Shown: positions 47,344 through 55,396 of the stretch, in pieces
How positions within the stretch are numbered: the first letter of the stretch is position 1
Layout: every line of letters starts with the position of its first letter
Assembly (NCBI RefSeq): GCF_018614415.1
Contig: NZ_JAGGOO010000028.1
Location: 1-64,000, forward strand
Origin: Streptomyces sp. ISL-12
GTDB lineage: Bacteria > Actinomycetota > Actinomycetes > Streptomycetales > Streptomycetaceae
Direction of reading: 5' to 3'
DNA length: 64,000 bases
Made by a program: the position numbers and the translations under genes
Notes under the pieces: generated by a model
Told to the model about the DNA's origin: nothing
The model's database searches: none
Seen by the model: only the letters and a program-made list of their open reading frames with translations

Positions 47344-48623
47344 GCCCACGGGACCGGGCCGCGCGGGCCCGTGACGAGACCGCCGCCGTCGTCACGGGGC
47401 TGGGCATGACCACGGCCCTGGGCGGTGACGTCCCGTCCACCTGGGCGGCGCTGCTGGACGGCGCCTGCGGGGTCGAGAGCCTCGACTTCGGCGCCCCGGA
47501 CGGCCCGCCCCAGGTGTATCCGGCGGCGCCCGCCGCCGTGGACCCCGGCTCGGAACTGTCGCCCGCGAAGGCCGCCCACTGCGACCGTTCCGCGCAGTTC
47601 GCCCTGGTCGCCGCGCGGGAGGCGCTGCGCGACGCCGGCCTGGAGGGGGCGTCCCTGGCGGGGGGCGGCTCCCGGGTCGTCGTCATCGTCGGTGTGGGGC
47701 TGGGCGGGCTCATCAGCATCCTGGAGCAGAACCGCAGGCTGGAGACGGGCGGTCCCGGCCGGGTCAGCCCCCGGGCCATCCCCGTCATGCTGCCCAACCA
47801 CGCCGCCGCCGAGGTGGGCCTGATGGTCGGCGCCACGGCCGGGGTGCACACCCCGGTCAGTGCCTGCGCGTCCGGCGCCGAGGCCCTCGCCCAGGCCCTC
47901 GCCCTGATCCGGGAGGACCGCGCCGACGTGGTGATCGCCGGCGGCGCGGAGGCCGGCCTGCATCCCCTGGTCTTCGCCGGGTTCGCCCGGCTGCGCGCCC
48001 TGTCCCGGCGCTGCGACGACCCCGAGCGGGCGTCCCGTCCGTTCGACGCCGACCGCGACGGCTTCGTGATGGGGGAGGGCGCCGGCATGCTGGTGGTGGA
48101 GAGCGCCGGGCACGCCGCGGCCCGCGGCGCCCGGGTGCACGGCCGCCTGACCGGCGCGGGCATCACCAACGACAGCCACCACGTCGCCCAGCCGGCGCCC
48201 GGCGGCACGGGCTGCGCCGCCGCCGTGACCGCCGCTCTCGACGACGCCGGTCTCTTCCCGGAGGAGGTCGGGCACATCAACGCGCACGCCACCTCCACAC
48301 CCGTCGGCGACCTCAGCGAGGCCCAGGCCCTGCACACGGCGTTCGGGAAGGTGCTGGACGACGTGGCGGTCAGCGCGACCAAGGCGGCCCTCGGACACAC
48401 CCTGGGCGCCGCCGGAGCCATCGAGGCCGTCACCACCGTCCTCGCCCTGCGGGACAGAACCGCGCCGCCCACCCGCAGCCTCGAACGCGTGGACCCGGCG
48501 ATCGATCTGAACGTCGTCGGCCGCCGTCCCGAACCGCTGCCCGCCGGACCGCTGGCGGCGGTCAGTACGAGCATGGGGTTCGGCGGGCACAACGTCGCGC
48601 TGGCCTTCACCACCGTCCCGTGA
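47340..48623 (+). CDS. Beta-ketoacyl-ACP synthase (KAS II type)
   Basis: A 427-residue condensing enzyme. The catalytic triad is intact: Cys176 in VSACASGAEAL, His316 in NAHATSTP and His353 in ATKAALGHTLGAAGA. The Cys lies in CASG rather than the usual CATG or CSSA. GTG start at 47340 overlaps the ACP stop. It decarboxylatively condenses malonyl-ACP with an acyl chain; ketosynthase-style residues suggest an active elongating enzyme rather than a chain-length factor. Confidence 0.93.
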   Translation: MSPRDRAARARDETAAVVTGLGMTTALGGDVPSTWAALLDGACGVESLDFGAPDGPPQVYPAAPAAVDPGSELSPAKAAHCDRSAQFALVAAREALRDAGLEGASLAGGGSRVVVIVGVGLGGLISILEQNRRLETGGPGRVSPRAIPVMLPNHAAAEVGLMVGATAGVHTPVSACASGAEALAQALALIREDRADVVIAGGAEAGLHPLVFAGFARLRALSRRCDDPERASRPFDADRDGFVMGEGAGMLVVESAGHAAARGARVHGRLTGAGITNDSHHVAQPAPGGTGCAAAVTAALDDAGLFPEEVGHINAHATSTPVGDLSEAQALHTAFGKVLDDVAVSATKAALGHTLGAAGAIEAVTTVLALRDRTAPPTRSLERVDPAIDLNVVGRRPEPLPAGPLAAVSTSMGFGGHNVALAFTTVP

Positions 48624-49744
48624 ACCACCACCGGCGTCTCACGAACCACCGTGCCGTCACCCCCCGCCCCGCGAGCCCACGTTCCGTGAACCCTCGTCCC
48701 GTGAGCCCCCGCCCCGCCGGCGCCGACGGCCCCCCGGCGCGGGCGGCGGACCGGCCGCGCACCGTGCTGATGTGTCCCGGGCAGGGCGCCTACCTCCCAG
48801 GCGCCCTGCGTCACCTGCGTGAGGTGCCCGCGGTCGCCGAGGTACTGGCGACCGTGGACGCCCACGCGCCGGACCGCGGCCCCGCCGCCGTGCCGGTCGG
48901 CCGGCTCCTCACCGAGGCGGACGCCCCGGGCCCCGAGGAACTCCTGCGCGCGGACCCGCTCGGCTTCGACCTGGCCACCTACGCCGCGGTGGTCGCCGCC
49001 GCCACCGCCCTGCTCGACCTCGCCCGCCCCTGGATCGACGCGGTCCTCGGCCACAGCGTCGGGGACCTGGCGGCCCTCACCGTCGCCGGGGCCGTCACCG
49101 TGCGCCAGGGCGTCCAGCTGCTGCGCGTACGGGACCGGCTGCTGCGGACCGCCGAACTGCCGGCGGCCGGCATGGTGGCCACCGACGCCGGCGCCGACCG
49201 GGCGGCGGACCTGATCCGTACCTGCGGCACGGAGCGGGTACGGATCGCCGCCCGCAACGCGCCCGCCCAGACGGTCCTCGCCGGTCCCGACGGCCAGCTC
49301 GCCCGCCTCCAGCGGGCGTTGCTGGACGACGGGCACCGGGTGACCCGGCTGACCAGCCGCACCGCCTTCCACCATCCGCTGCTCGGGGAGGTCCACCGGT
49401 CCTTCCGCCGTCTGCTGCGGGCCCAGCCGATCGCCCGCCCCGCCCTCGCCGTGCACACCACCGCCGGGCACTGGGCCCAGACCCCCGCCCAACTGCGCAC
49501 CGCGGCCGCCGCCCACCTCACCGAACCCATGGCCCTGCACCACACCCTGCTCGCCCTGCGCCAGGCCGGCTTCACCACCTACCTCGACAGCGGCCCCCGG
49601 GCCCTGCTCAGCGCCCTGGTCAAGGCCGGCCTGCCCGGCTGTGCCACCGCCGCGCCGCTGCGCACCCCCGTCGGCGTCGAGCGGATACGGCAGCGCCTCA
49701 CCGCCGTCGCCCCGCCGCACCGCCCCGGCCGGGGTGCTTGGTAG
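48620..49744 (+). CDS. Malonyl-CoA:ACP acyltransferase-like protein
   Basis: A 374-residue FabD-type acyltransferase. GQGAYLPGAL, the nucleophile motif GHSVGDLAAL (Ser146), Arg171 (25 residues on, the usual carboxylate-binding position in malonyl transferases) and His251 in AFHHPLLGE are all present. Residues 1-45 are a Pro/Arg/Ser-rich repeat-like extension (PRPASPR, NPRPVSP) absent from standard FabD. GTG start overlaps the ketosynthase stop by 4 bp. It likely loads the adjacent ACP. Confidence 0.9.
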   Translation: MNHHRRLTNHRAVTPRPASPRSVNPRPVSPRPAGADGPPARAADRPRTVLMCPGQGAYLPGALRHLREVPAVAEVLATVDAHAPDRGPAAVPVGRLLTEADAPGPEELLRADPLGFDLATYAAVVAAATALLDLARPWIDAVLGHSVGDLAALTVAGAVTVRQGVQLLRVRDRLLRTAELPAAGMVATDAGADRAADLIRTCGTERVRIAARNAPAQTVLAGPDGQLARLQRALLDDGHRVTRLTSRTAFHHPLLGEVHRSFRRLLRAQPIARPALAVHTTAGHWAQTPAQLRTAAAAHLTEPMALHHTLLALRQAGFTTYLDSGPRALLSALVKAGLPGCATAAPLRTPVGVERIRQRLTAVAPPHRPGRGAW

Positions 49745-49753
49745 TCTGCCGAA

Positions 49754-49927
49754 GCCAGTCACGCCACCTCGGTGGTCAGGGAATCCGGTGGGAATCCGGA
49801 ACTGACGCGCAGCGGTGAGGGGGACGGGCGGGGCACTGACGCCACTGGGACGGGAACCGCGCGACGGCGGGAACGGTCCTGGGAAGGCGCCTCGTCCGGA
49901 CGAACCCGAGTCCGAAGACCTGCTGGC
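49754..49927 (+). ncRNA. Cobalamin riboswitch
   Basis: The P1 stem pairs GCCAG (49754-49758) with CTGGC (49923-49927). The conserved core GGGAATCCGGTGGGAATCCG is followed by an AACTGACGCGCAGCGGTGAG element and by GCCACTGGGACGGG. The 3' B12-box AGTCCGAAGACCTGCTGG occurs at 49909-49926. This is the standard adenosylcobalamin-sensing leader and it lies directly before the ABC transporter genes. Confidence 0.9.
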
Positions 49928-49950
49928 ACCTCCGCACCCCGTGCGGAGGT
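49928..49950 (+). terminator. Riboswitch expression-platform hairpin
   Basis: ACCTCCGCAC (49928-49937) pairs with GTGCGGAGGT (49941-49950), 10 bp with a 3-nt loop. It begins right after the aptamer and ends 45 bp before the btuF ATG. It may act in attenuation or in masking downstream sequences; there is no T run, so translational control is also possible. Confidence 0.6.
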
Positions 49951-49995
49951 CGACCACAGGCCAGGCTCCGCGTCCAGAGCCCCGACACCCGAGGC

Positions 49996-51042
49996 ATGCC
50001 CGTGCTCCCTCCCGTCCCCCGTTCCGCAGCCCTGCTGCTCACCTCCGTCCTGCTGCTCACCGCCTGCGGCACCTCCGGCGGCAAGGACCCGGCCACGGAC
50101 GGCTCCCCGTCCGCCGGCCGGCCGGTCACCCTCGAGAACTGCGGGCACCGCGTCACCCTGAAGTCGGCGCCGCGGCGTGCCGTCTCCCTCAACCAGGGCA
50201 GCACCGAGATCCTGCTCTCCCTCGGGCTCGCGGACCGCCTGGCCGGCACCGCGACCTGGACCGACCCCGTGATGAAGGGCCTGGAGAAGGCGAACGCCGG
50301 GGTGCCCCGCCTCGCCGACAACGCCCCCTCCTTCGAAAAGGTCCTGGACGCCGGGCCCGACTTCGTCACCGCCTCGTTCGTCTCCACGCTCGGCACGGGC
50401 GGCGTCGCCACCCGCGAACAGTTCGAGAAGCTGGGCGTGCCCACCTATGTCTCTCCGTCCGACTGCGCCGCGGGCAAGGACAACGACAGCGGCGGCGACG
50501 GCTCCCGCGGCACGCCGCTCACCCTCGACACGGTGTACGGCGAGATACACGACCTGGCGCACGCCTTCCGCGTGGACGAGCGCGGCGACGAACTGGTGAA
50601 GCGGCTCAAGGCGCGGGTCCGCGAGGCCACCGACGGCCTCCGGGTGTCCGACGTCTCCCTCATGTACTGGTTCGCCAACTCCCAGGCGCCCTACCTCGCC
50701 GGGTGCTGCGGCGCCCCCGGCGCCATCACCCGAGCCCTCGGCGCGCGGAACGTCTTCTCCGACACCCACGACGAGTGGCCCCAGATCAACTGGGAGACCG
50801 TCGCCGACCGCGACCCCGACGTCATCGTCCTCGGCGACCTGACCCGCGAGTCCCAGACCGCCGAGACCGCCAAGGCCAAGATCGAGTTCCTGGAGACCAA
50901 CCCGGCCACCCGCAACCTCGCGGCCGTGCGGAAGAAGCGGTACGTCCTGCTCAGCGGACAGGCGATGAACCCGTCCATCCGCACGGTGGAGGGCATCGAA
51001 AAGGTCGCGGCCGGCCTGCGGGACCTCGGACTCGCCAAGTGA
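49996..51042 (+). CDS. btuF: Cobalamin ABC transporter binding lipoprotein
   Basis: A 348-residue periplasmic-binding-protein-fold lipoprotein with lipobox LLTAC. It has PRRAVSLNQGSTEILLSLGL near the N-terminus and VIVLGDLTRESQTAE in the C-terminal lobe, as in BtuF/FhuD-class binders. Substrate assignment as cobalamin rests on the riboswitch upstream. Its stop overlaps the permease GTG by 4 bp. It captures the ligand outside and hands it to the FecCD-type permease. Confidence 0.85.
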   Translation: MPVLPPVPRSAALLLTSVLLLTACGTSGGKDPATDGSPSAGRPVTLENCGHRVTLKSAPRRAVSLNQGSTEILLSLGLADRLAGTATWTDPVMKGLEKANAGVPRLADNAPSFEKVLDAGPDFVTASFVSTLGTGGVATREQFEKLGVPTYVSPSDCAAGKDNDSGGDGSRGTPLTLDTVYGEIHDLAHAFRVDERGDELVKRLKARVREATDGLRVSDVSLMYWFANSQAPYLAGCCGAPGAITRALGARNVFSDTHDEWPQINWETVADRDPDVIVLGDLTRESQTAETAKAKIEFLETNPATRNLAAVRKKRYVLLSGQAMNPSIRTVEGIEKVAAGLRDLGLAK

Positions 51043-52055
51043 CCGGCATACGGACCCCCTTGCTCACCGTGGCCGGACTGGCCGCGCTGGCGGTGTCGGT
51101 CGCCGTCGCGGTGACCATCGGACCGGCCGACATCTCCACCGCCGACGTATGGGCCTCGGTCGCCGCCCACCTCGGGCTGGGCCGGACCGACCTCGCCCCG
51201 CTGCGCGACGGCATCGTGTGGGACCTGCGCATGCCGCGCACGATGCTGGCCGCGGTGTGCGGCGCCGGCCTCGCGCTGTGCGGGGCGGTCATGCAGTCCC
51301 TGCTGCGCAATCCGCTGGCCGACCCGTTCGTCCTCGGGGTCTCCTCCGGGGCCTCGACCGGGGCGGTCGCGGTGATCGTGCTCGGCGTGGGCGGGGGAGC
51401 GGTGTCCCTGTCCGCCGGCGCGTTCTTCGGCGCGCTGTTCTCCTTCGGGCTGGTCCTGCTGCTCAGTCACAGCCTCGGCGGCAGCGTCGACCGGGTGGTG
51501 CTGTCCGGGGTGGCCGCCATGCAGCTGTTCTCCGCGCTCACCTCGTTCACCGTGCTGACCTCGGCGGACGCGGAGACCACCCGGGGCGTGATGTTCTGGC
51601 TGCTGGGCTCGCTCACCGGCGCCGGCTGGACCGAGGTGCTGCTGTGCGCCGGGGTGCTGGCCGCCGTACTCGTGGTCTGCCTGGTCCACTCCGCCACCCT
51701 GGACGCGTTCACCTTCGGCGAGGAGGCCGCCGCGAGCCTCGGTGTGCGCGTGGCCCGCACCCGCCTCGTCCTGCTCTGCGCCACCGCCCTGCTCACCGCC
51801 GCCCTGGTCAGCTGTGCCGGGGCGATCGGCTTCGTCGGCCTTGTCCTGCCGCACGCCACCCGCGCGCTCACCGGCGCCGCCCACGCCCGGCTGCTGCCGG
51901 TCACCGTGCTGACCGGGGCCGTGTTCCTGGTGTGGGTCGACACCCTCGCCCGTACCGTCCTCGACCCGCAGGAGATCCCGGTGGGAGTGGTGACGTCCCT
52001 CATCGGCGTGCCCGCCTTCGTGGCCGTCCTCTACCGGGGCCGGAGGCGGGCGTGA
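51039..52055 (+). CDS. btuC: FecCD-family ABC transporter permease
   Basis: A 338-residue permease of about ten helices. Family motifs are RMPRTMLAAVCGAGLALCGAVM and QSLLRNPLADPFVLGVSSGA, with GAIGFVGLVLPHATR near the end, where it couples with the ATPase. Translationally coupled at both ends (GTGA overlaps with btuF and the ATPase). It transports cobalamin by inference from the riboswitch; sequence alone cannot separate cobalamin from siderophore permeases. Confidence 0.88.
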   Translation: MTGIRTPLLTVAGLAALAVSVAVAVTIGPADISTADVWASVAAHLGLGRTDLAPLRDGIVWDLRMPRTMLAAVCGAGLALCGAVMQSLLRNPLADPFVLGVSSGASTGAVAVIVLGVGGGAVSLSAGAFFGALFSFGLVLLLSHSLGGSVDRVVLSGVAAMQLFSALTSFTVLTSADAETTRGVMFWLLGSLTGAGWTEVLLCAGVLAAVLVVCLVHSATLDAFTFGEEAAASLGVRVARTRLVLLCATALLTAALVSCAGAIGFVGLVLPHATRALTGAAHARLLPVTVLTGAVFLVWVDTLARTVLDPQEIPVGVVTSLIGVPAFVAVLYRGRRRA

Positions 52056-52948
52056 ACGAGCCCGAGACGGCCGGCCCCGGAACGGCCTGCGAGACGGCCG
52101 GCTCCGGGACGACTCGTGAGACGGCCGGCGCCGAGACGGCCGCTCCCGGAGCCGGGGGACTGCGGGCCGACCGCGTGGGCCGGCGCGCGGGCGGCCGGCT
52201 CGTCGTGGACGGCGTCACCCTCGCCCCCCGCCCGGGCGAGACGGTCGGCCTGCTCGGCCCCAACGGGTCGGGAAAGTCCACGCTGCTCAGACTGCTCGCG
52301 GGCGTGCTCCAGCCCGCCGCCGGCGTCGTCACCCTCGACGGCAGGCCGCTGACCGGCGTCGGCCGCCGGACCGCGGCCCGCCGTATCGCCACCGTCGAAC
52401 AGCACGCCCACACCCAGACCGAACTGACCGTCCGCGACGTCGTCGCCCTCGGCCGCATCCCGCACCGCCGCCCCTGGGCGGCCGGGTCGGCCGCTGATGG
52501 CCGGGCCGTCGCCGCCGCCCTCGACCGCACCGGCCTCACCGACCGGGCGGACCAGTCCTGGCACACCCTGTCCGGCGGCGAACGCCAGCGCGCCCAGATA
52601 GCCCGCGCCCTCGCCCAGGAACCGCGCGAACTGCTGCTGGACGAACCCACCAACCACCTCGACATCCAGCACCAGCTCGACCTGCTGGAACTGGTCGTGA
52701 GCCTGCCCGTCACCACGGTCGTCGCCCTGCACGACCTCAACCTCGCGGCGATGTACTGCGACCGCGTCCTCGTCCTCGGCGAGGGCCGGGCCGTCGCCGA
52801 AGGCACCCCGGGCGACGTCCTGACCCCCGCCCTGATCGAACGGGTCTACGGCGTCCGCGCCGAGGTCACCGACGGCGGCCACGGCCGCCCGGTCATCCGC
52901 TTCCTGCGCCGCACCGACCGGCCGTCCCCGCCCCTGGCCCCGGCCTGA
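52052..52948 (+). CDS. btuD: ABC transporter ATPase (BtuD/FecE type)
   Basis: A 298-residue ATPase. Walker A GPNGSGKST, Q-loop VEQHAH, signature LSGGERQRAQIARAL, Walker B LLLDEPTNHLD and switch His LHDLNLA are all present. The first 45 residues are a low-complexity extension made from ETAGPGTACETAGSGTT-like repeats in a DNA run of GAGACGGCCGG-type units (about 52065-52145). GTG start overlaps the permease stop by 4 bp. It powers B12 import. The convergent TetR gene ends 3 bp downstream. Confidence 0.92.
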   Translation: MNEPETAGPGTACETAGSGTTRETAGAETAAPGAGGLRADRVGRRAGGRLVVDGVTLAPRPGETVGLLGPNGSGKSTLLRLLAGVLQPAAGVVTLDGRPLTGVGRRTAARRIATVEQHAHTQTELTVRDVVALGRIPHRRPWAAGSAADGRAVAAALDRTGLTDRADQSWHTLSGGERQRAQIARALAQEPRELLLDEPTNHLDIQHQLDLLELVVSLPVTTVVALHDLNLAAMYCDRVLVLGEGRAVAEGTPGDVLTPALIERVYGVRAEVTDGGHGRPVIRFLRRTDRPSPPLAPA

Positions 52949-52951
52949 CGC

Positions 52952-53575
52952 TCACCCCGGGCCGGTGAGGTACCGGTGGAGCATGGCGACGAGTTCGTCC
53001 TCCAGGCGCCGGGTGCCCAGCGGGTCGGGAGCCGAGCAGACCTTGTGGACCACCAGCTCCACCGTGGTCACGGCGAGCCGGGCGGCGGCCTCGGTGTCGG
53101 CCACCCGGACCTCGGGGTGGTTCTCGAACAACTCCTGGGTGTACCGGAAGCGTTCCGCCTCGTAGTCGTTCACCTTCGCCAGCAGTTCCGGCGACCGCGG
53201 TGCCTCCTCGGCCATGATGCGCAGCAGCCGCGGATCGTCGACGTGGTTCTCGATGGCGGCCCGCACGAACACCCGGAGCGTGTCCTCCAGCGATGGGGGC
53301 AGCCCCTCGGCCAGGTACCGGGCGACACTGGCCTCCCCGGCTTCCAGGTGCCGGGTCACCAGCTCCACCAGGATCGCGTCCTTGTTCGGGTAGTACTGGT
53401 AGAGCGAACCGATCGAGACCCGCGCCCGTTCGGCGATCCGGTTGGTGGTGCCCGCCGCGTAGCCGTACTCCTCGAAAATGTGAGCAGCCGCGTCCAGGAT
53501 GCGCTGCCGGGTCAGCTCGGCGCGGACCTGACGGGGCTGTTTACGTGGGGCGATGGCGCGTCGGCCGGATGTCAT
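52952..53575 (-). CDS. TetR-family repressor of the flavoprotein operon
   Basis: A 207-residue regulator. The HTH is at about residues 25-65 (ILDAAAHIFEEYGYAAGTTN, then RIAERARVSIGSLYQYYPNK). The C-terminal domain is helical and lacks any recognised ligand motif. It is divergent from the PPOX flavoprotein gene, with a near-perfect 14-bp operator between them, so it should repress that operon. It is convergent with, and 3 bp from, the btuD gene. Confidence 0.92.
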   Translation of the reverse strand: MTSGRRAIAPRKQPRQVRAELTRQRILDAAAHIFEEYGYAAGTTNRIAERARVSIGSLYQYYPNKDAILVELVTRHLEAGEASVARYLAEGLPPSLEDTLRVFVRAAIENHVDDPRLLRIMAEEAPRSPELLAKVNDYEAERFRYTQELFENHPEVRVADTEAAARLAVTTVELVVHKVCSAPDPLGTRRLEDELVAMLHRYLTGPG

Positions 53576-53618
53576 GGAACCTCCTGGTCAGGCCCGCGAA
53601 AGCGAGTGGCGAACGACC

Positions 53619-53632
53619 TGAGTAATTGCTCA
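53619..53632. promoter_or_regulatory. TetR operator candidate
   Basis: TGAGTAATTGCTCA is a palindrome with one mismatched pair (T and G around the AATT centre). It lies 44 bp upstream of the TetR ATG (53575, minus) and 71 bp before the PPOX start. AT-rich flanks resemble overlapping -10 regions. Confidence 0.7.
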
Positions 53633-53702
53633 CAATAGTGGCATGACCTGCGGCGGAGCCGTCAAGGACGGCTGCCGATCCTCCTGTTGGGAAGGACCCT
53701 TC

Positions 53703-54332
53703 ATGACGCATGTCGCCACGTCTTACCGGAGTGTTCCCCCGGACGCGGTCCGGGCCCGGCTCGGTGGACCCGACGCCATGACGGCGGCGAAGAAGACCGA
53801 CCGCCTGGACGCCTTCTTCCGCCGGTTCATCGCGCACTCGCCGTTCCTCACCATGGCCACGGCCGACGCCCGGGGCCGTGCCGACTGCTCGCCCCGGGGC
53901 GACTACCCCGGCTTCGTGAAGGTCCTCGACGACCGCACGCTCGCCATCCCCGACCGCCCCGGCAACCGGATCGCCGACTCCTTCCGCAACCTCGCCGACA
54001 ACGACGGCATCGGGCTGCTCTTCCTCATCCCCGGCATGCGCGAGACCCTGCGCGTCAACGGCCGTGCCCGGCCCACCGACGAGCCCGACGTCCTGGCCCG
54101 CATGGAGACCGAGGCGAGGCGGCCGGTGCTGGCCCTCCTGGTCGAGGTGGACGAGGTCTACTTCCACTGCGGCCGCGCGCTCATCCGGTCCCGCCTGTGG
54201 GACCCCGCCGCCCAGGCACTCGCCGACGAGATGCCCTCGGTCGGCGAAGTCGCCGTCGCGCAGTCCGGCCTCGACATCGACCCGGAGATCATCGCGAGCC
54301 GCCTCGAAGAGGGCTACCGCGAGCTGTACTGA
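53703..54332 (+). CDS. MSMEG_1061-family FMN-dependent PPOX flavoprotein
   Basis: A 209-residue split-barrel flavoprotein. Motifs are FIAHSPFLTMATADARGRADCSPRGDYPGFV, then RTLAIPDRPGNRIADSFRNL and IPGMRETLRVNGRARP. The family is the pyridoxamine-phosphate-oxidase-like group that binds FMN (or F420) and reduces organic substrates. GGGAAGGA lies just before the ATG at 53703; an ATG at 53643 encodes a Cys-rich, unsupported N-terminus. First gene of the TetR-controlled operon. Confidence 0.9.
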   Translation: MTHVATSYRSVPPDAVRARLGGPDAMTAAKKTDRLDAFFRRFIAHSPFLTMATADARGRADCSPRGDYPGFVKVLDDRTLAIPDRPGNRIADSFRNLADNDGIGLLFLIPGMRETLRVNGRARPTDEPDVLARMETEARRPVLALLVEVDEVYFHCGRALIRSRLWDPAAQALADEMPSVGEVAVAQSGLDIDPEIIASRLEEGYRELY

Positions 54333-54370
54333 CCCGGCCCGGACACCGCCCCTCGCCGAAGGAGACCCCC

Positions 54371-55357
54371 ATGACGCCACGGCCCCAGGCACCACCGCCC
54401 CAGGCACCACGACGCCTGACCCCTCCGCCCTTGTCACCACCGCCCCGGCAGACCGTCGTCGTCGACCGCATGGCACCCCTCACCGAGGACGTCGTCTCCC
54501 TCACCCTCAAGGGCGCCGAAGGCCGCCCGCTCGCCCCCTGGGAGCCGGGCGCCCACATCGACGTCTCCCTGCCCAACTGGCTGACCCGGCAGTACTCGCT
54601 GTGCGGGGACCCCGCCGACCGGGACACCTACCGGATCGCCGTGCGCCACGACCGCCTCAGCCGGGGCGGTTCGGAGTACGTCCACCGCTTCCTGCGCGCC
54701 GGGCGCGGCCTGGAGGTGTCCGCGCCGCGCAACCACTTCCCGCTGCTGCCCGCGCCGGGCTACCTCTTCCTGGCCGGCGGCATCGGCATCACCCCCGTCC
54801 TGCCGATGCTGCGGGCGGCGACGGCGGCCGGGGTACCCGCCCGGCTGGTGTACGTGGGCCCGTCGACGGACACGATGCCGTTCGCCGACGACCTGCGCGC
54901 GCAGTACGGGGACCGGGTGCGCGTCGTCGCCACCCGGGAACAGGGCAGGCCCGACCTGTCCGCCCTGGCCGCGGAACTGGACGACGGCACCCTGGTCTAC
55001 TGCTGCGGCCCCGCGCCCCTGCTGTCCGCCGCCGAGGCCGTCTTCCCCGCCGGGCGTCTGCGCGCGGAGCGGTTCCGGCCGCTGCGCCGGGAGTTCGGCC
55101 CCGACACCGCCTTCGAGGTGGTGTGCGCCCGGTCGGGCGGCACCGTGCACGTGCCGGAGGGGAAGCCGATGCTCGACGCCCTGGCCCACAGCGGCCGGAC
55201 GGTGTCCGCCGGCTGCCGGGAGGGCGTCTGCGGAAGCTGTGAACTCACCGTCCTGGACGGCGAACCCGACCACCGCGACGACATCGGCGCCCCGGCGGGC
55301 CGCATGTATCCGTGCGTCTCCCGCGCACGGTCGGCCCGGCTCGTCGTGGACCTGTGA
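54371..55357 (+). CDS. Phthalate-dioxygenase-reductase/VanB-type oxidoreductase
   Basis: A 328-residue electron-transfer protein with three domains. Flavin domain: RQYSLCGD (about residues 76-83). NAD domain: FLAGGIGITPVLPMLR. C-terminal plant-type 2Fe-2S domain: CREGVCGSCELTVL and later YPCVS, giving C-x4-C-x2-C-x29-C. It passes electrons from NAD(P)H through flavin to the iron-sulfur centre and on to a partner oxygenase or flavoprotein. Residues 1-28 are a Pro-rich extension. GGAGA precedes the ATG. Confidence 0.93.
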   Translation: MTPRPQAPPPQAPRRLTPPPLSPPPRQTVVVDRMAPLTEDVVSLTLKGAEGRPLAPWEPGAHIDVSLPNWLTRQYSLCGDPADRDTYRIAVRHDRLSRGGSEYVHRFLRAGRGLEVSAPRNHFPLLPAPGYLFLAGGIGITPVLPMLRAATAAGVPARLVYVGPSTDTMPFADDLRAQYGDRVRVVATREQGRPDLSALAAELDDGTLVYCCGPAPLLSAAEAVFPAGRLRAERFRPLRREFGPDTAFEVVCARSGGTVHVPEGKPMLDALAHSGRTVSAGCREGVCGSCELTVLDGEPDHRDDIGAPAGRMYPCVSRARSARLVVDL

Positions 55358-55396
55358 GCCGTACCGCCGAACCACCACGACGAGAGCGAGACAGCG

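Noticed and set aside
45552..49957. Two overlapping minus-strand frames of about 1,000 codons opposite spo0M and the ACP operon
   Set aside because: They run opposite the well-supported spo0M, ACP, ketosynthase and acyltransferase genes and translate to low-complexity sequence.
49996..52948. Reading the ABC operon as a siderophore transporter because an SIP gene is nearby
   Set aside because: The cobalamin riboswitch directly upstream points to B12; the SIP belongs to a separate TetR-controlled operon.
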